Shown: piece by piece, positions 1 through 10,377 of the stretch
How positions within the stretch are numbered: the stretch's first letter is position 1
Layout of the letters: the number at the start of each line of letters is the position of its first letter
NCBI GenBank assembly: GCA_964017195.1
Contig: OZ024894.1
Coordinates: 8,115,537 to 8,179,536, forward strand
Direction of reading: 5' to 3'
DNA length: 64,000 bases
Source of the DNA: Siderastrea radians
Lineage: Eukaryota > Cnidaria > Anthozoa > Scleractinia > Rhizangiidae
Translations under genes and position numbers: made by a program
The notes under the pieces: model-generated
The model's database searches: none
Told to the model about the DNA's origin: nothing
What the model saw: the letters and a program-made list of their open reading frames with translations, nothing else

Positions 1-1704
1 ATGTCTTGCACGTCTGACCGGACATTTTCCACATTGTTCTTGACATCTCTGACTCCAGTTTTCATATCTTGCACGTCTGACCGGACATTTTCCACATTGG
101 TCTTGACATCTCTCACTCCAGTTTTCATGTCTTGCACGTCTGACCGGACATTTTCCACCTTTATCTTGACATGTCTCACTCCAGTTTTCATATCTTGCAC
201 GTCTGACCGGACATTTTCCACATTGGTCTTGACATCTCTCACTCCAGTTTTCATATCTTTCACGTCTGACCGGACATTTTCCACCTTTGTCTTGACATCT
301 CTCACTCCAGTTTTCATATCTTGCACGTCTGACCGGACATTTTCCACATTGGTCTTGACATCTCTCACTCCAGTTTTCATATCTTGCACGTCTGACCGGA
401 CATTTTCTACATTGGTCTTGACATCTCTCACTCCAGTTTTCATGTCTTGCACGTCTGACCGGACATTTTCCACATTGTTCTTGACATCTCTGACTCCAGT
501 TTTCATATCTTGCACGTCTGACCGGACATTTTCCACATTGGTCTTGACATCGCTCACTCCAGTTTTCATGTCTTGCACGTCTGACCGGACATTTTCCACA
601 TTGGTCTTGACATCTCTCACTCCAGTTTTCATATCTTGCACGTCTGACTGGACATTTTCCACATTGGTCTTGACATCTCTCACTCCAGTTTTCATGTCTT
701 GCACGTCTGACCGGACATTTTCCACATTGGTCTTGACATCTCTCACTCCAGTTTTCATATCTTGCACGTCTGACTGGACATTTTCCACCTTTATCTTGAC
801 ATGTCTCACTCCAGTTTTCATATCTTGCACGTCTGACCGGACATTTTCCACATTGGTCTTGACATCTCTCACTCCAGTTTTCATATCTTTCACGTCTGAC
901 CGGACATTTTCCACCTTTGTCTTGACATCTCTCACTCCAGTTTTCATATCTTGCACGTCTGACCGGACATTTTCCACATTGGTCTTGACATCTCTCACTC
1001 CAGTTTTCATATCTTGCACGTCTGACCGGACATTTTCTACATTGGTCTTGACATCTCTCACTCCAGTTTTCATGTCTTGCACGTCTGACCGGACATTTTC
1101 CACATTGTTCTTGACATCTCTGACTCCAGTTTTCATATCTTGCACGTCTGACCGGACATTTTCCACATTGGTCCTGACATCTCTCCCTCCCGTTTTCATA
1201 TCTTTCAAGTCAGACCGGACATTTTCCACATTGGTCTTGACATCTCTCACTCCAGTTTTGATATCTTTCACGTCTGACCGGACATTTTCCACCTTTATCT
1301 TGACATCTCTCACTCCAGTTTTGATATCTTTCACGTCTGACCGGACATTTTCCACATTGGTCTTGACATCTCTCACTCCAGTTTTCATATCTTGCACGTC
1401 TGACCGGACATTTTCCACATTGGTCTTGACATCGCTCACTCCAGTTGTCATATCTTTCACGTCTGATCGGACATTTTCCACCTTTATCTTGACATCTCTC
1501 ACTCCAGTTTTCATATCTTGCACGTCTGACCGGACATTTTCCACATTGGTGTTGACATCTCTCACTCCAGTTTTGATATCTTTCACGTCTGACCGGACAT
1601 TTTCCACATTGGTCTTGACATGCCTCACTCCAGTTTTCATATCTTGCACGTCTGACCGGACATTTTCCACATTGGTCTTGATATCCGTTACTCCAATTTT
1701 CACA
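1..1704 (-). repeat. 63 bp tandem array (27 copies), in-frame coding
   Basis: The unit is exactly 63 bp (three heptads) without indels over about 1.7 kb, so the frame is kept throughout. Variants are mostly single-base, such as TGCACG/TTCACG and GACCGG/GACTGG. Copies 3-8 and 13-18 carry the same ordered variants. A private CATTTTCTAC variant sits at 401-410 and again at 1031-1040, exactly 630 bp (ten units) apart, so a ten-unit block was duplicated. The array continues past the left edge. Confidence 0.95.
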
Positions 1705-2438
1705 TCTTCCACTTTTGTCTTGACATGCGTCAGTCTCGTTTTAACATCTTCTACCTCTGACCTGACCTGGTCAAGAAGATCTTCTATCTGCTTAAACTTG
1801 ATGGCTGCATCTTTTTCTTTTCTTATTTCTTCTTGCAATTGTCGAAGCCTTGCAGTGGGAAAGTCGTCTTCCTCTAAGTTTCCGATATAGTCAATCCTGG
1901 TGCAGTCTTGTTCAAGTGCGACAAATGCATCTTTTGTTAACAGAATATACCGATCAAAGGCTGTCTTGTCAATCTGTCGTGTGCTGATCTGGTGGCAAAG
2001 CGTGTTTCGTAGTAAGCGGAGTTGATCTAAACCTAAAGCGAACGTCTCAGATTGACTTCGAAAGGGGCTACCGCTCTGGACACGAGAGTGAAATGCTCCA
2101 GGGCTCAGACGTTTCACATAAAGGTGGTTCAACGGGCGACGCTTTCCACTTACATCTGGCATCGCAAAGGTTTTAGCAAAAAGTGTAGCTTCCAAAAGCG
2201 CTGTACAGTCCCACTCCTCGTAGGATTTGTAAGTTGGTACGTTTGTCTTCCCACCTTCTTCATTTAAAAACGAGTTTCGAACTTCCTCAGAATCATCCCA
2301 TTTTCGATAGCCACGCGTAGGAGCGACTTGGTTGTCCCACATGAAGACAAACACTTGACGTAGGGCAACTGGAAACTCATCAAGTACAACAATGGAAAAC
2401 TTGAAAAAGTTGAGCTGTTCAGAAGAAAATTCCTCCAT
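1..2438 (-). CDS. HEPN-like (DZIP3-type) protein with giant 21-residue-repeat coiled coil, partial
   Basis: An open frame runs on the minus strand from an ATG at 2438 to the left edge (812 codons) without a stop, so the C-terminus is missing. Residues 1-200 resemble the HEPN-like domain of DZIP3-type proteins, an expanded family in cnidarians. Residues 144-149 read RNTLCH, an R-x4-H motif as in RNase-type HEPN domains. Residues 195-230 are charged and helical and lead into a coiled coil from about residue 225 to the edge. That coil is built of 27 near-identical 21-residue units with valine (or one methionine) at every a and d position, spaced 3-4-3-4-3-4. The long open frame on the opposite strand is only an antisense by-product of the 63 bp period. 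Domain naming is from memory of the family; a role in RNA decay, ubiquitin signalling or immunity would be a guess. Start: first in-frame ATG after a stop at about 2466-2468; an upstream coding exon cannot be excluded. Confidence 0.72.
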   Translation of the reverse strand, partial: MEEFSSEQLNFFKFSIVVLDEFPVALRQVFVFMWDNQVAPTRGYRKWDDSEEVRNSFLNEEGGKTNVPTYKSYEEWDCTALLEATLFAKTFAMPDVSGKRRPLNHLYVKRLSPGAFHSRVQSGSPFRSQSETFALGLDQLRLLRNTLCHQISTRQIDKTAFDRYILLTKDAFVALEQDCTRIDYIGNLEEDDFPTARLRQLQEEIRKEKDAAIKFKQIEDLLDQVRSEVEDVKTRLTHVKTKVEDVKIGVTDIKTNVENVRSDVQDMKTGVRHVKTNVENVRSDVKDIKTGVRDVNTNVENVRSDVQDMKTGVRDVKIKVENVRSDVKDMTTGVSDVKTNVENVRSDVQDMKTGVRDVKTNVENVRSDVKDIKTGVRDVKIKVENVRSDVKDIKTGVRDVKTNVENVRSDLKDMKTGGRDVRTNVENVRSDVQDMKTGVRDVKNNVENVRSDVQDMKTGVRDVKTNVENVRSDVQDMKTGVRDVKTNVENVRSDVQDMKTGVRDVKTKVENVRSDVKDMKTGVRDVKTNVENVRSDVQDMKTGVRHVKIKVENVQSDVQDMKTGVRDVKTNVENVRSDVQDMKTGVRDVKTNVENVQSDVQDMKTGVRDVKTNVENVRSDVQDMKTGVSDVKTNVENVRSDVQDMKTGVRDVKNNVENVRSDVQDMKTGVRDVKTNVENVRSDVQDMKTGVRDVKTNVENVRSDVQDMKTGVRDVKTKVENVRSDVKDMKTGVRDVKTNVENVRSDVQDMKTGVRHVKIKVENVRSDVQDMKTGVRDVKTNVENVRSDVQDMKTGVRDVKNNVENVRSDVQD

Positions 2439-2700
2439 TGTCCAAGGACTGACTTCAACCAGTCAGTATAATACTTCACTTGGCACACTCAGTTTTGCAG
2501 AGTGAAATTCAAACGTTGCATTTGGACGCACAATCACCAAGAAGGGGTCTGCAGCAAAAAAATGAAATATATATTTTTTTTTTACAAGAAAAAGAATGCA
2601 TTTTTATGCACGAGAAACTAATAGGATGACGTGATTCTCGTGGGCTTCAGATTTTACATCATGATCGCAGCAGGCTTAGAAATTCATTAACAAACGAGGG
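2439..2700. other. 5' flank of the HEPN-like gene
   Basis: AT-rich sequence with a T-run near 2570-2582. No coding exon, RNA gene or clear promoter motif is visible. It would hold the promoter or 5'UTR of the minus-strand HEPN-like gene. Confidence 0.35.
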
Positions 2701-2808
2701 GGTTAGTTTCTAAAGTAACTGTGGTGCTGCATCGGTGGGGACGTGAAACACAAAACTTTGGATTTAACAACTGAGTTGATAAGGTAAAATGGCCACCGTA
2801 AAGAGATT

Positions 2809-2844
<36 letters not shown>

Positions 2845-3412
2845 GCGAATCAAGGAATTGTGGGTTGCACTTCGTTTATATGGAGAGTGGTGGAGCTACG
2901 CTATTGGTAGGGTCATGCCACGTGAAAAACAAGAATAAATTAGTTGAATGAAAAGCGTTCGTTGATACCGTGGGGATTAAGTGTGCCGATTTGAAAAATG
3001 AATTTTTTTTTAGATTTTTACGGCTTTCCGTGTTACCCTGGTGTAGGGAAAGGCCACAGATCGTCATGTTTTGGCTACAATGATTAGGGAAATTGAAATG
3101 TCGGGCGACTGGTTTGGATGCGTCCATTTCTTTCAAACAGGAGGAATCTTTTCACAGCCCCCATTGATTAAAAACATCGGGAACTTTCTAGTTAGAAGTG
3201 ATCATCATCAACCGGGTATTTTTAAATGCGCGCGCAAACGATGCAACACTTGTCCTTCCGGACAAAAGCGATCGATCAAAATCACTGATCGTTTTACATG
3301 CACCTCCGCTAATGTTATCTATTGCATAACATGCACTTAATGCAAAAAGATATATATTGGTGAAACAGGGAGAAGACTAGGCGACCGTTTCCGCGAACAC
3401 CTACGGGAGAAG
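2700..3412 (-). mobile_element. Penelope-like element fragment, GIY-YIG end, 5' half inverted
   Basis: Two neighbouring pieces of one GIY-YIG endonuclease region lie on opposite strands. The plus piece (about 3145-3412) encodes the Cys-rich lead-in (CARKRCNTCPSG), then NVIYCITCT, an in-frame TAA, CKKIYIGETGRRLGDRF and EHLRE. The minus piece (about 3136-2876) encodes what normally follows (DASKPVARHFNFPNH, ICGLSLHQGNTESRKN), then a frameshift and the element's 3' noncoding end with its CCCTTCGTCAGAGCGA-type motif, reaching about 2700. Read in minus orientation this is [inverted upstream segment][sense 3' segment], the topology of twin priming. The internal stop and frameshift make it dead. Related 3'-end remnants lie at about 10380 and 53600. 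Confidence 0.7.
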
Positions 3413-4140
3413 GGTTGACGGACCGTACAGTTCAAACGGATCGTGAACTTCAGATACGGTCCGTATAGAAGAGTTCACGGTCCGTAAATTGCATCTCATT
3501 AGTAGGACTTAGAATATTTCATTCTCGTTGTGAGAGGGAGATACCTTTGTTACGGACCGTACAGTTCGTACGGACTGTGAACTTCAGATACGGTCCGTAT
3601 AGATGAGTTCACGGTCCGTAAATTGCATCTCATTAGTGGCACTTAGAGTATTCCATTCTGGTTGTGAGTGGGAGATATCTTGGTACGGACCGTACAGTTC
3701 GCACGGACTGTGAACTTCAGATACGGTCCGTATAGAAGAGTTCACGGTCCGTAAATTGCATCTCATTACTGGGACTTAGAATATTTCATTCCTGTTGTGA
3801 GAGGGAAATATCTTTGTTACGGACCGTACAGTTTGTACGGACCGTGAACTTCAGATACGGTCCGTACAGAAGAGTTCACGGTCCGTAAATTGCATCTCAT
3901 TAGTAGGACTTAGAATATTTCATGCTGGTTGTGAGTGGGAGATATTTTTTTACGGACCGTACAGTTCGCACGGACCGTGAACTTCAGATACGGTCCGTAT
4001 AGAAGGGTTGACGGTCCGTAAATTGCATCTCATTAGTGGAACTTAGAATATTTCATGCTGGTTGTGAGAGGGAGATAACTTTCTTATGGGCTGTGAACTT
4101 TATATACGGGCCGTATAGAGGAGTTCACTGTCCGTAAATG
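3413..4140. repeat. Satellite, ~134 bp units with ACGGTCCGT/ACGGACCGT palindromes
   Basis: Five to six copies. The shared string TTCACGGTCCGTAAATTG starts at 3474, 3608, 3741 and 3875, with diverged copies at 4008 and 4124, so the period is 133-134 bp. Each unit carries several ACGGACCGT/ACGGTCCGT inverted pairs that could form hairpins. The array begins exactly where the Penelope-like fragment breaks off. Related motifs recur near 6410 and in 10040-10350. Confidence 0.85.
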
Positions 4141-4341
4141 TCGGTTAGTTAGTTAGTTAGTTTCATTCAAAGGTTTTAATGATCCTCAGTTTTCTTTATT
4201 TTTACAGCTTAGTTATTTTATTAGTTAGTTTATTTTCCTCATGTTTCAGATATTTTTATGTTTTTATCAATTTTATTGGTGATACTTCTAAAATTATTGT
4301 AAAGCGCTATTGGATAGCACTAGAAATAGCGCTCTATAAAT

Positions 4342-4385
<44 letters not shown>
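4141..4385 (+). repeat. Decayed retroelement 3' tail ending in (ATT)n
   Basis: A TTAG-rich stretch leads to GTAAAGCGCTATTGGATAGC, then a stretch close to GCGCTCTATAAATTCATT, then about 13 ATT units. This arrangement is typical of the 3' end of invertebrate LINE/SINE copies. No coding part remains, and the superfamily cannot be fixed. Confidence 0.5.
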
Positions 4386-4859
4386 GATGTAAAAGTGGTC
4401 GTTTGTGGAACATATATTCGTTGCTAAGCGCGAAAGCAATATTTTTTATAAATTGTCCCGTGCAGCATTGTAGTTGACATTTTATAAATAGCACGATTGA
4501 TAGTTTCCTATGCAGCTGGTTTATTGGCGCCACGCAAGGCTCCTGTAGACATAAAAATGGCTGTTTAGGGGACTAGTGGGATTACACTAGTGCATGGAAA
4601 ATCTCTCCCATTTGCTTTTTGAAACCAATATCATACTATTCGTTATACCAATTCCCGGCTCTCTGTATTATAATAAATCAGCGCACATGAAAGTGTGAAC
4701 TTCCGCAACTAAGTGTTTTGGATTGTACTCCAATTTAAGAATTGAGGGTACTTGAAACTAGGCAACCACAAAACCAACATTTGAGATCATCACGGTTATT
4801 TATGATATGCAGAAATTCATGGTCTAATGGGTGACCCCAACAAATGCGTTTTTCTTATT
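4386..4859. other. No recognisable feature
   Basis: AT-rich sequence between a retroelement tail and a tandem array. No exon, RNA gene or repeat boundary could be supported. Confidence 0.4.
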
Positions 4860-6380
4860 CCTCTTCAAATTGCGGAGGAAATGGCATAAATGAGAAATAA
4901 TGTTTGGGTCTTACAGAACCCGATTTTACAACTCTGTTATCAGTTTGCACAACGCCTATAGAACAAGTATTAGACATATTACCGTCTTGTTTTTCGTATA
5001 TCACGCTCGATTCGCGTTCGTGTTCCCCACTAGTTTCACCATGCTTCAATAGAAGGACTAAACGACATAACAGTTCGTTTTTAGAACTCTCATCAATTTG
5101 CGCGATGCTTCTAGAACGAGTAATAGATTAATTATCTTCTTCTATTACGTTAATAAAGTCATTATTATTATTATTATTACGTGTACCAAGCTCTCGTCGT
5201 ACGTATGTCTTTCGTGTATTACACTCGCTTCGTATGGGGCCTAAATAACGAGGCATAATCATGGTTGCTTTCCCTTGAATAGTTCACAAGGTTTCAATAG
5301 TAGGGGTATTCGACATAACAGTTCGCTTTTAGAACTCTGTTACCAGTTTGCGCTACGCTTAGAGAACGAGTAATAGACATGTTATCGCCTGCCTTTCCTT
5401 GAACAGTTTCACTAGGCTTCAATAGACGGAGTATTCGACATATAACAGTTCGCTTTTAGAACTCTGTTATCAGTTTACGCAAAGCTTATAGAACGATCGA
5501 GTAATAGACATATTATCTTCTTCTATTTCGTGTATCACGCTCGCTTCGTATGGCGCTTAAATAACGAGGCATTATTCACTAGGCTTCAATAGAAGGAGTA
5601 ATGGACATAACAGTTCGCTTTTACAACTCTGTTAACAGTTTGCGCGACGCTTTGAGAACGAGACTGTAATAGACATATTATCTTCTTCTATTTCATGTAT
5701 CACGCTCGCTTCGTATGGCACTTAAATAACGAGGCATAATTCACAAGGCTTCAATAGAAGGAGTGATGGACATAACAGTTCGCTTTTACAACTCTGTTAC
5801 CAGTTTGCGCGACGCTTAGAGAACGAGTAATAGACATGTTATCGTCTGCCTTTCCTTGAACAGTTTCACTAGGCTTCAATAGAAGGAGTATTCGACAAAA
5901 CAGTTCGCTTTTAGAACTCTGTTATCAGTTTAGGCGATGCTTATAGAACGAGTAATAGACATATTATCTTCTTCTATTCGTGTACCTCGCTCGCGTCGTA
6001 CGTATTTCTTTCGTGTATCACGCTCGCTTCGTACGGCGCTTAAATAACGTGGCATAATCACGGTTGTTTTCCCTTGAACAGTTTCACAAGGCTTCAATAG
6101 AAGGAGTAATGGACATAACAGTTCGCTTTTCCAACTCTGTATCAGTTTGCGCGACGCTTATAGAACGAGTAATAGACACGTTATCGTCTGCCTTTCCCCG
6201 AACAGTTTCACAAGGCTTCAATAGAAGGAATAATCGACATAACAGTTCGCTTTTAGAACTCTGTTCTTAGTTTGCGCAACGCTTATAGAACGAGTAATAG
6301 ACATGTTACCGTCTTCTCTTTCGACCTCTTTGGTGTATCTCGCTCGCTTCGTACGTACGCTTAAATAACGAGGCTCAGAC
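4860..6380. repeat. Diverged compound tandem repeat (about 120-250 bp units)
   Basis: The block CTTCAATAGAAGGAGTA...CGACATAACAGTTCGCTTTT recurs near 5044, 5294, 5416, 5585, 5749, 5873, 6092 and 6213. It alternates with a second block carrying ATTATCTTCTTCTATT and CACGCTCGCTTCGTA. Spacing varies because the second block is present or absent. Copies are much more diverged than in the 1-1.7 kb array. Short open frames here do not resemble proteins. Confidence 0.8.
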
Positions 6381-6404
6381 ATACTTGTATAGACTATTTA
6401 TACC

Positions 6405-6470
6405 TCTACAGACGGATCGTGAATCGTAAATGACGGTCTGTGCGAAACGTACGGACCAAGGAGGAAAGAA
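6405..6470. repeat. Single relic of the ACGGTCCGT satellite
   Basis: Contains ATGACGGTCTGTGCGAAACG and TACGGACC, matching the 10040-10350 array rather than the 134 bp version at 3.4-4.1 kb. Confidence 0.5.
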
Positions 6471-6960
6471 AGGTCTGCCCATAATGCTTTGCGACCAATT
6501 ATATTATCACCGGTCGTTGCCCACGTGATCTCACATTTGGACTTGAACGCGATGAACATCATGTGAAATGGCAAGCTTGTGTAGCAGCGCTTTCTCGATT
6601 TTAGAAGAAGAAAAATTCTACGTTTTAGTCTTCCGCGCCTTGTGTAAGTCCTCTGTTTGGACAAATCAGCTTTCCCAGCGAACTGGCCGTTCTCCGGTTT
6701 GGTGTATTTTCTCTGATGCGGGGAATCGATCGCAAATTCGATGGAAGTCTTTCTGTCGTTCGATCATAATATAATATCACGTCATAAATTTTGGGTTATT
6801 TTACATCTCTTTAACTCCAAATCATTGTGCACACTGGAAACTAAATTCTCTTAGCTTTGACATGGCGTATTAAACTTATGAATCGGTTAAGAATAGAAGG
6901 AGAAAAAAAGTATTTGCGAGAGAGGTCTATAGCGCTGTGTAATTACAAAGAGATCGTTTG

Positions 6961-8074
6961 GATCACCACAGGCAGCCCAGACGCGTTGTAAGTGGAGTTC
7001 ATTTAAAAATAGAAAAGGGTGAAAATATATGTAACAGCACGAAATAAATCTTTAGTTCACGAAATAAATCTTGTTTACTTCTGCCTATTGTGTCCTGTTT
7101 AATTAATTTCCGGTTAGTCTTGCACCGCTCTCTTAAATTACGCAATCGCTTGTTAGCGTCGCTGCTTATATAACCCGTTAAGCCTAAGGTTTGCAGAGAT
7201 TTATTACGGACTAACCGGTGATAAAAGAATCGAGAAATAAAACCTGCCTACCTTCAGCTCAATGCTCCCCTGTTCGTCCTGGCTGGTTTAAATGACATTT
7301 TGTGGCTTTTTTCAATCGGAGGTATTTTGTCGAGCGGACGCGGTCGCTAAGCTTGAGTATTCAAATCCCGTAGCCTACCCGTCGGTGTCACGGTTCATGA
7401 CGAAGCGAAAAGGTCAAGTATAGGTAGATAAATGAGGGATTCTCGGGCAGTTGCAATGGATTTTGAGAACCAGCGCGCAATATACAGAAACCACGTAATC
7501 CATGGTTCAGCTGATCGCAATTTGGAGCGGATCCGTCCATTATTGGGGAATTTATTGCTCTTCGCGTGAAGATGGTTCTTTGGCCGGGTCACCAGCCTTT
7601 AATTCTTCTTTAATGGAAGCTACCTCCGATTGAAAAAAGCCACAAAATGTCATTTAAACCAGCCAGGACGAACAGGGGAGCATTGAGCTGAAGGTAGGCA
7701 GGTTTTATTTCAAGATATCTCGATTCTTTTGTCACCGGTTAGTCCGTAATAAATCTCTGCAAACCTTAGGCTTAACGGGTTATATAAGCAGCGACGCTAA
7801 CAAGCGATTGCGTAATTTAAGAGAGCGGTGCAAGGTTAACGGTTTTTTCCCGCTCTTTCGCTCGCTTTAGTTTTCGCTCGCGCTCCACTATCTGAACGCC
7901 TGGAACAGGCTAGATTAACGGGAAATTAATTAAACAGGACACAATAGGCAGAGGTAAACAAGATTTATTTCGTGAACTAAAGATTTATTTCGTGCTGTTA
8001 CATATATTTTCACCCTTTTCTATTTTTAAATGAACTCCACTTACAACGCGTCTGGGCTGCCTGTGGTGGGGTAC
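6961..8074. repeat. Large foldback element: ~370 bp inverted arms, ~275 bp spacer
   Basis: The left arm (6961-7331) is nearly the exact reverse complement of the right arm (about 7606-8074). Shared blocks include CAGGCAGCCCAGACGCG, ACAGCACGAAATAAATC and CCAGCCAGGACGAACAGG. The right arm carries about 86 extra bases (about 7838-7922) between GGTTAACGG and GATTAACGGG, probably a later insertion. The spacer has no recognised gene. Single-stranded, the locus would form a very long hairpin. The outer limits may extend slightly further. Confidence 0.85.
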
Positions 8075-8282
8075 GTGGATTTCCTCGTGGACAGCATCGT
8101 GTCAATACTGGAAGACCTGACTCACGATATCTGGACTGAGAAGCAGAAAGGTCACAAATCAATCATACAACTTGCAAACATGACCTCGTTTAAATTGAAA
8201 TCAGCCCAGGGGTTAGCGATATGGCGAATACAGTATCACAAGAACCTTATTACAGATAAAAACGTGTCAAGGAAGCGAACAG

Positions 8283-9483
8283 GAGGGGGACATTGGGGAG
8301 TACCCAATACCGCAATACCGTAAGAAAAAAATGCAAATACCGAAATACCGTGTGCAAAATCTACAAAATACCGATACCGCACTTTTAATCGGCCACGCTT
8401 AAAGTTCGATCCACTAAGTGCGTTCAGTTATCTCTCTCATGTGCCGATATTTTCGTATTAAAGTAATTTTTGTAGAGCAACAATCACGATTGGTTTGCTA
8501 TGTTACACGAAACAAAAATGGAGCTCGTTATGACGAGAAGTGTGAGCACTTGAAATGAATAAAAAATTCTTACCTCAATAATTAGTGCTCCTGGTTTTAA
8601 TAGATGTCACAGTTTTGACGCAGACGGCAATGTGCATGTATGAAACAGATCTTATCATCGCCGTCTTGACAGACAAGAAAGTTTGTTCAACACTGTCTCA
8701 GTTGTGTACATGGATACCGAGGACAATAGGAAAACTTACAGAAAAGCTTACTTCTTCAACGTGTTGAACCAGGGACAAGATCGGACAGCGAACAGGTCTC
8801 CCCTGTATTACTGGTAAAGGACCCCAGTCAGGAACGCCTTTGTTTTTGTTTACATTCGAAATTTTCGCTACTATATTTCACGCAAAGAGTGTCGAAACGC
8901 AAGAAATCGCTGTGAGACTACTAAAGATAGTACAGGTAATTTCCTAGTTTTGCATTACGCATCCTTACTTGTACAAAGATCAACAACATCAGATAAATAA
9001 TTTTCAAAATGGAAACACTTTATTGGATGCTAAAACAATAACACTTTATATTAACCGAAATGACAATGCACTTTATGTAATCATTCATCATTATGGATTC
9101 ATTATGACAACGCATTGTGACAACGTATGTCTAATATGTTACGGTCTGTCACGACGTCTGTCACGTATTACGGTCTATTACGTATTACGATCACAAACAG
9201 TCTTCAAATACCTAAAAAATATTAACTTTTATTGACCTTTATTACCTTTACCACTTCCTGTGTGTTTGTTAAAATGTCATACAGGCTAGGAAAGCGCATA
9301 GTAACAGTACCGCAATACCGCGAAATATCTTTTTTTACCGATTACCGTCAGTCAAAACGATGAAAAACCGCAAACCGTAGGGCTACCGCATACCGCAATA
9401 CCGTACCTTGGGACTTGAATTACCGAAATACCGCCTGAAAAAAAGCCCAATACCGCAATACCGTAAACCCCAATGTCCCCCTC
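8283..9483. mobile_element. Non-autonomous DNA transposon, 16 bp TIRs, TACCG-rich subterminal repeats
   Basis: Perfect 16 bp inverted ends: GAGGGGGACATTGGGG at 8283-8298 and its reverse complement at 9468-9483. A 6 bp direct repeat GAACAG flanks it (8277-8282 and 9484-9489). Inside both ends are many AATACCG/ATACCGCAATACCG units (8305-8385 and 9305-9470), the pattern of clustered transposase-binding sites. No transposase is visible in the 1.2 kb, so it needs a partner. The superfamily is unassigned: TSD length and terminal bases do not match one class cleanly. Confidence 0.8.
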
Positions 9484-9489
9484 GAACAG

Positions 9490-10039
9490 CTGCCGATAAG
9501 CTGCAGTAACATTGCGAGGACGAGCAATCAAAAGCATCTCGCTGCCGTGACACTGGTCGAGGAAAATGACGGTTGGCGCCAATTTTTGAGTAATTTAAAT
9601 TCGGACCTTACTCATTGAAAACGTGAGTACATTAGCGTACATTGCGATTGCTTCCGTTCTTTAACCTTTAAAGCACAAGTTGGACTATTCAAAAGGCTAA
9701 TGTATCCATTACATTACAGAAGAAATGGAATTTAACATACCTTTGTCGAAGGACAATACGTAAACAATGGCGTCTTCACGCCAAATAGCTCCCAAATAAA
9801 GGCTTGGAAAAGTAGCTCAGACCACGAATGTGTTTAGAAATTCTACGGCTATGGGAACTTTAAATAACCAAAAACAAATGCAAAACAAAAGATTTGCCAA
9901 TATCGACCTTGAAGGATGAGAAAAATCCAAGCAAAATCCTTCTATTTTACGCGCCAAGACTGGCAACCTTTTAGGAAACTGTCAAAAGCGAACCTATTGA
10001 ATTTCACGCAAAGCACAGTGGGGGGACCTTTATTTCCTC
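9490..10039. other. No recognisable feature
   Basis: No supported exon or repeat was found between the TIR transposon and the satellite block. Confidence 0.4.
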
Positions 10040-10350
10040 CTTGCGTACGGACCGTCAACCGCAAATGACGGTCCGTAAGTAATGATGACGGTCCGTGCGA
10101 AATGTACGGACCGTCAACAGTTGGCCCTGACGCGATAATGAGATGCACGCTCTGTAGCCGGACTGTAAGTAAGAATGACGGTCTGTGCGAAACGTACGAA
10201 CCGTCAACCGCAAATAACGGTCCGTAAGCATGAATGACGGTCCGTGCGAAGCATACGGACTGTCAACCGCAAATCACGGTCCGTAAGCAAGAGTGACGGT
10301 CCGTGCGAAACTTACGGACCGTCAACTGCAAATAACGGTCCGTATCAGTG
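10040..10350. repeat. Second ACGGTCCGT-type tandem block (~60 bp units)
   Basis: The unit GACGGTCCGTGCGAAA...TACGGACCGTCAACCGCAAAT repeats four to five times with about 61-64 bp spacing and one 90 bp interval. It shares the palindromic core with the array at 3.4-4.1 kb but has a different spacer, so the two are related families rather than one array. It ends just before a Penelope-like 3'-end remnant. Confidence 0.8.
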
Positions 10351-10377
10351 CAGCAGTATTGGACACGAGTGGCCAAT

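Noticed and set aside
1..1704. CRISPR-like regular array
   Set aside because: Units are contiguous with no unique spacers, are coding, and lie in a eukaryotic gene.
1..1890. A 629-codon plus-strand open frame of repeats
   Set aside because: It is the antisense of the 63 bp array. The minus frame has a non-repeat HEPN-like head and a proper heptad pattern, whereas the plus frame translates to a Ser/Thr/Phe-rich repeat with no family resemblance.
3071..3340. An intact GIY-YIG nuclease gene
   Set aside because: In-frame stop inside the core, downstream half inverted; it is a dead Penelope-like fragment.
8030..8323. A 97-codon open frame at the edge of the foldback as a real gene
   Set aside because: Starts inside the foldback arm and ends inside the TIR transposon; after removing the transposon it soon meets a stop, and no family is recognised.
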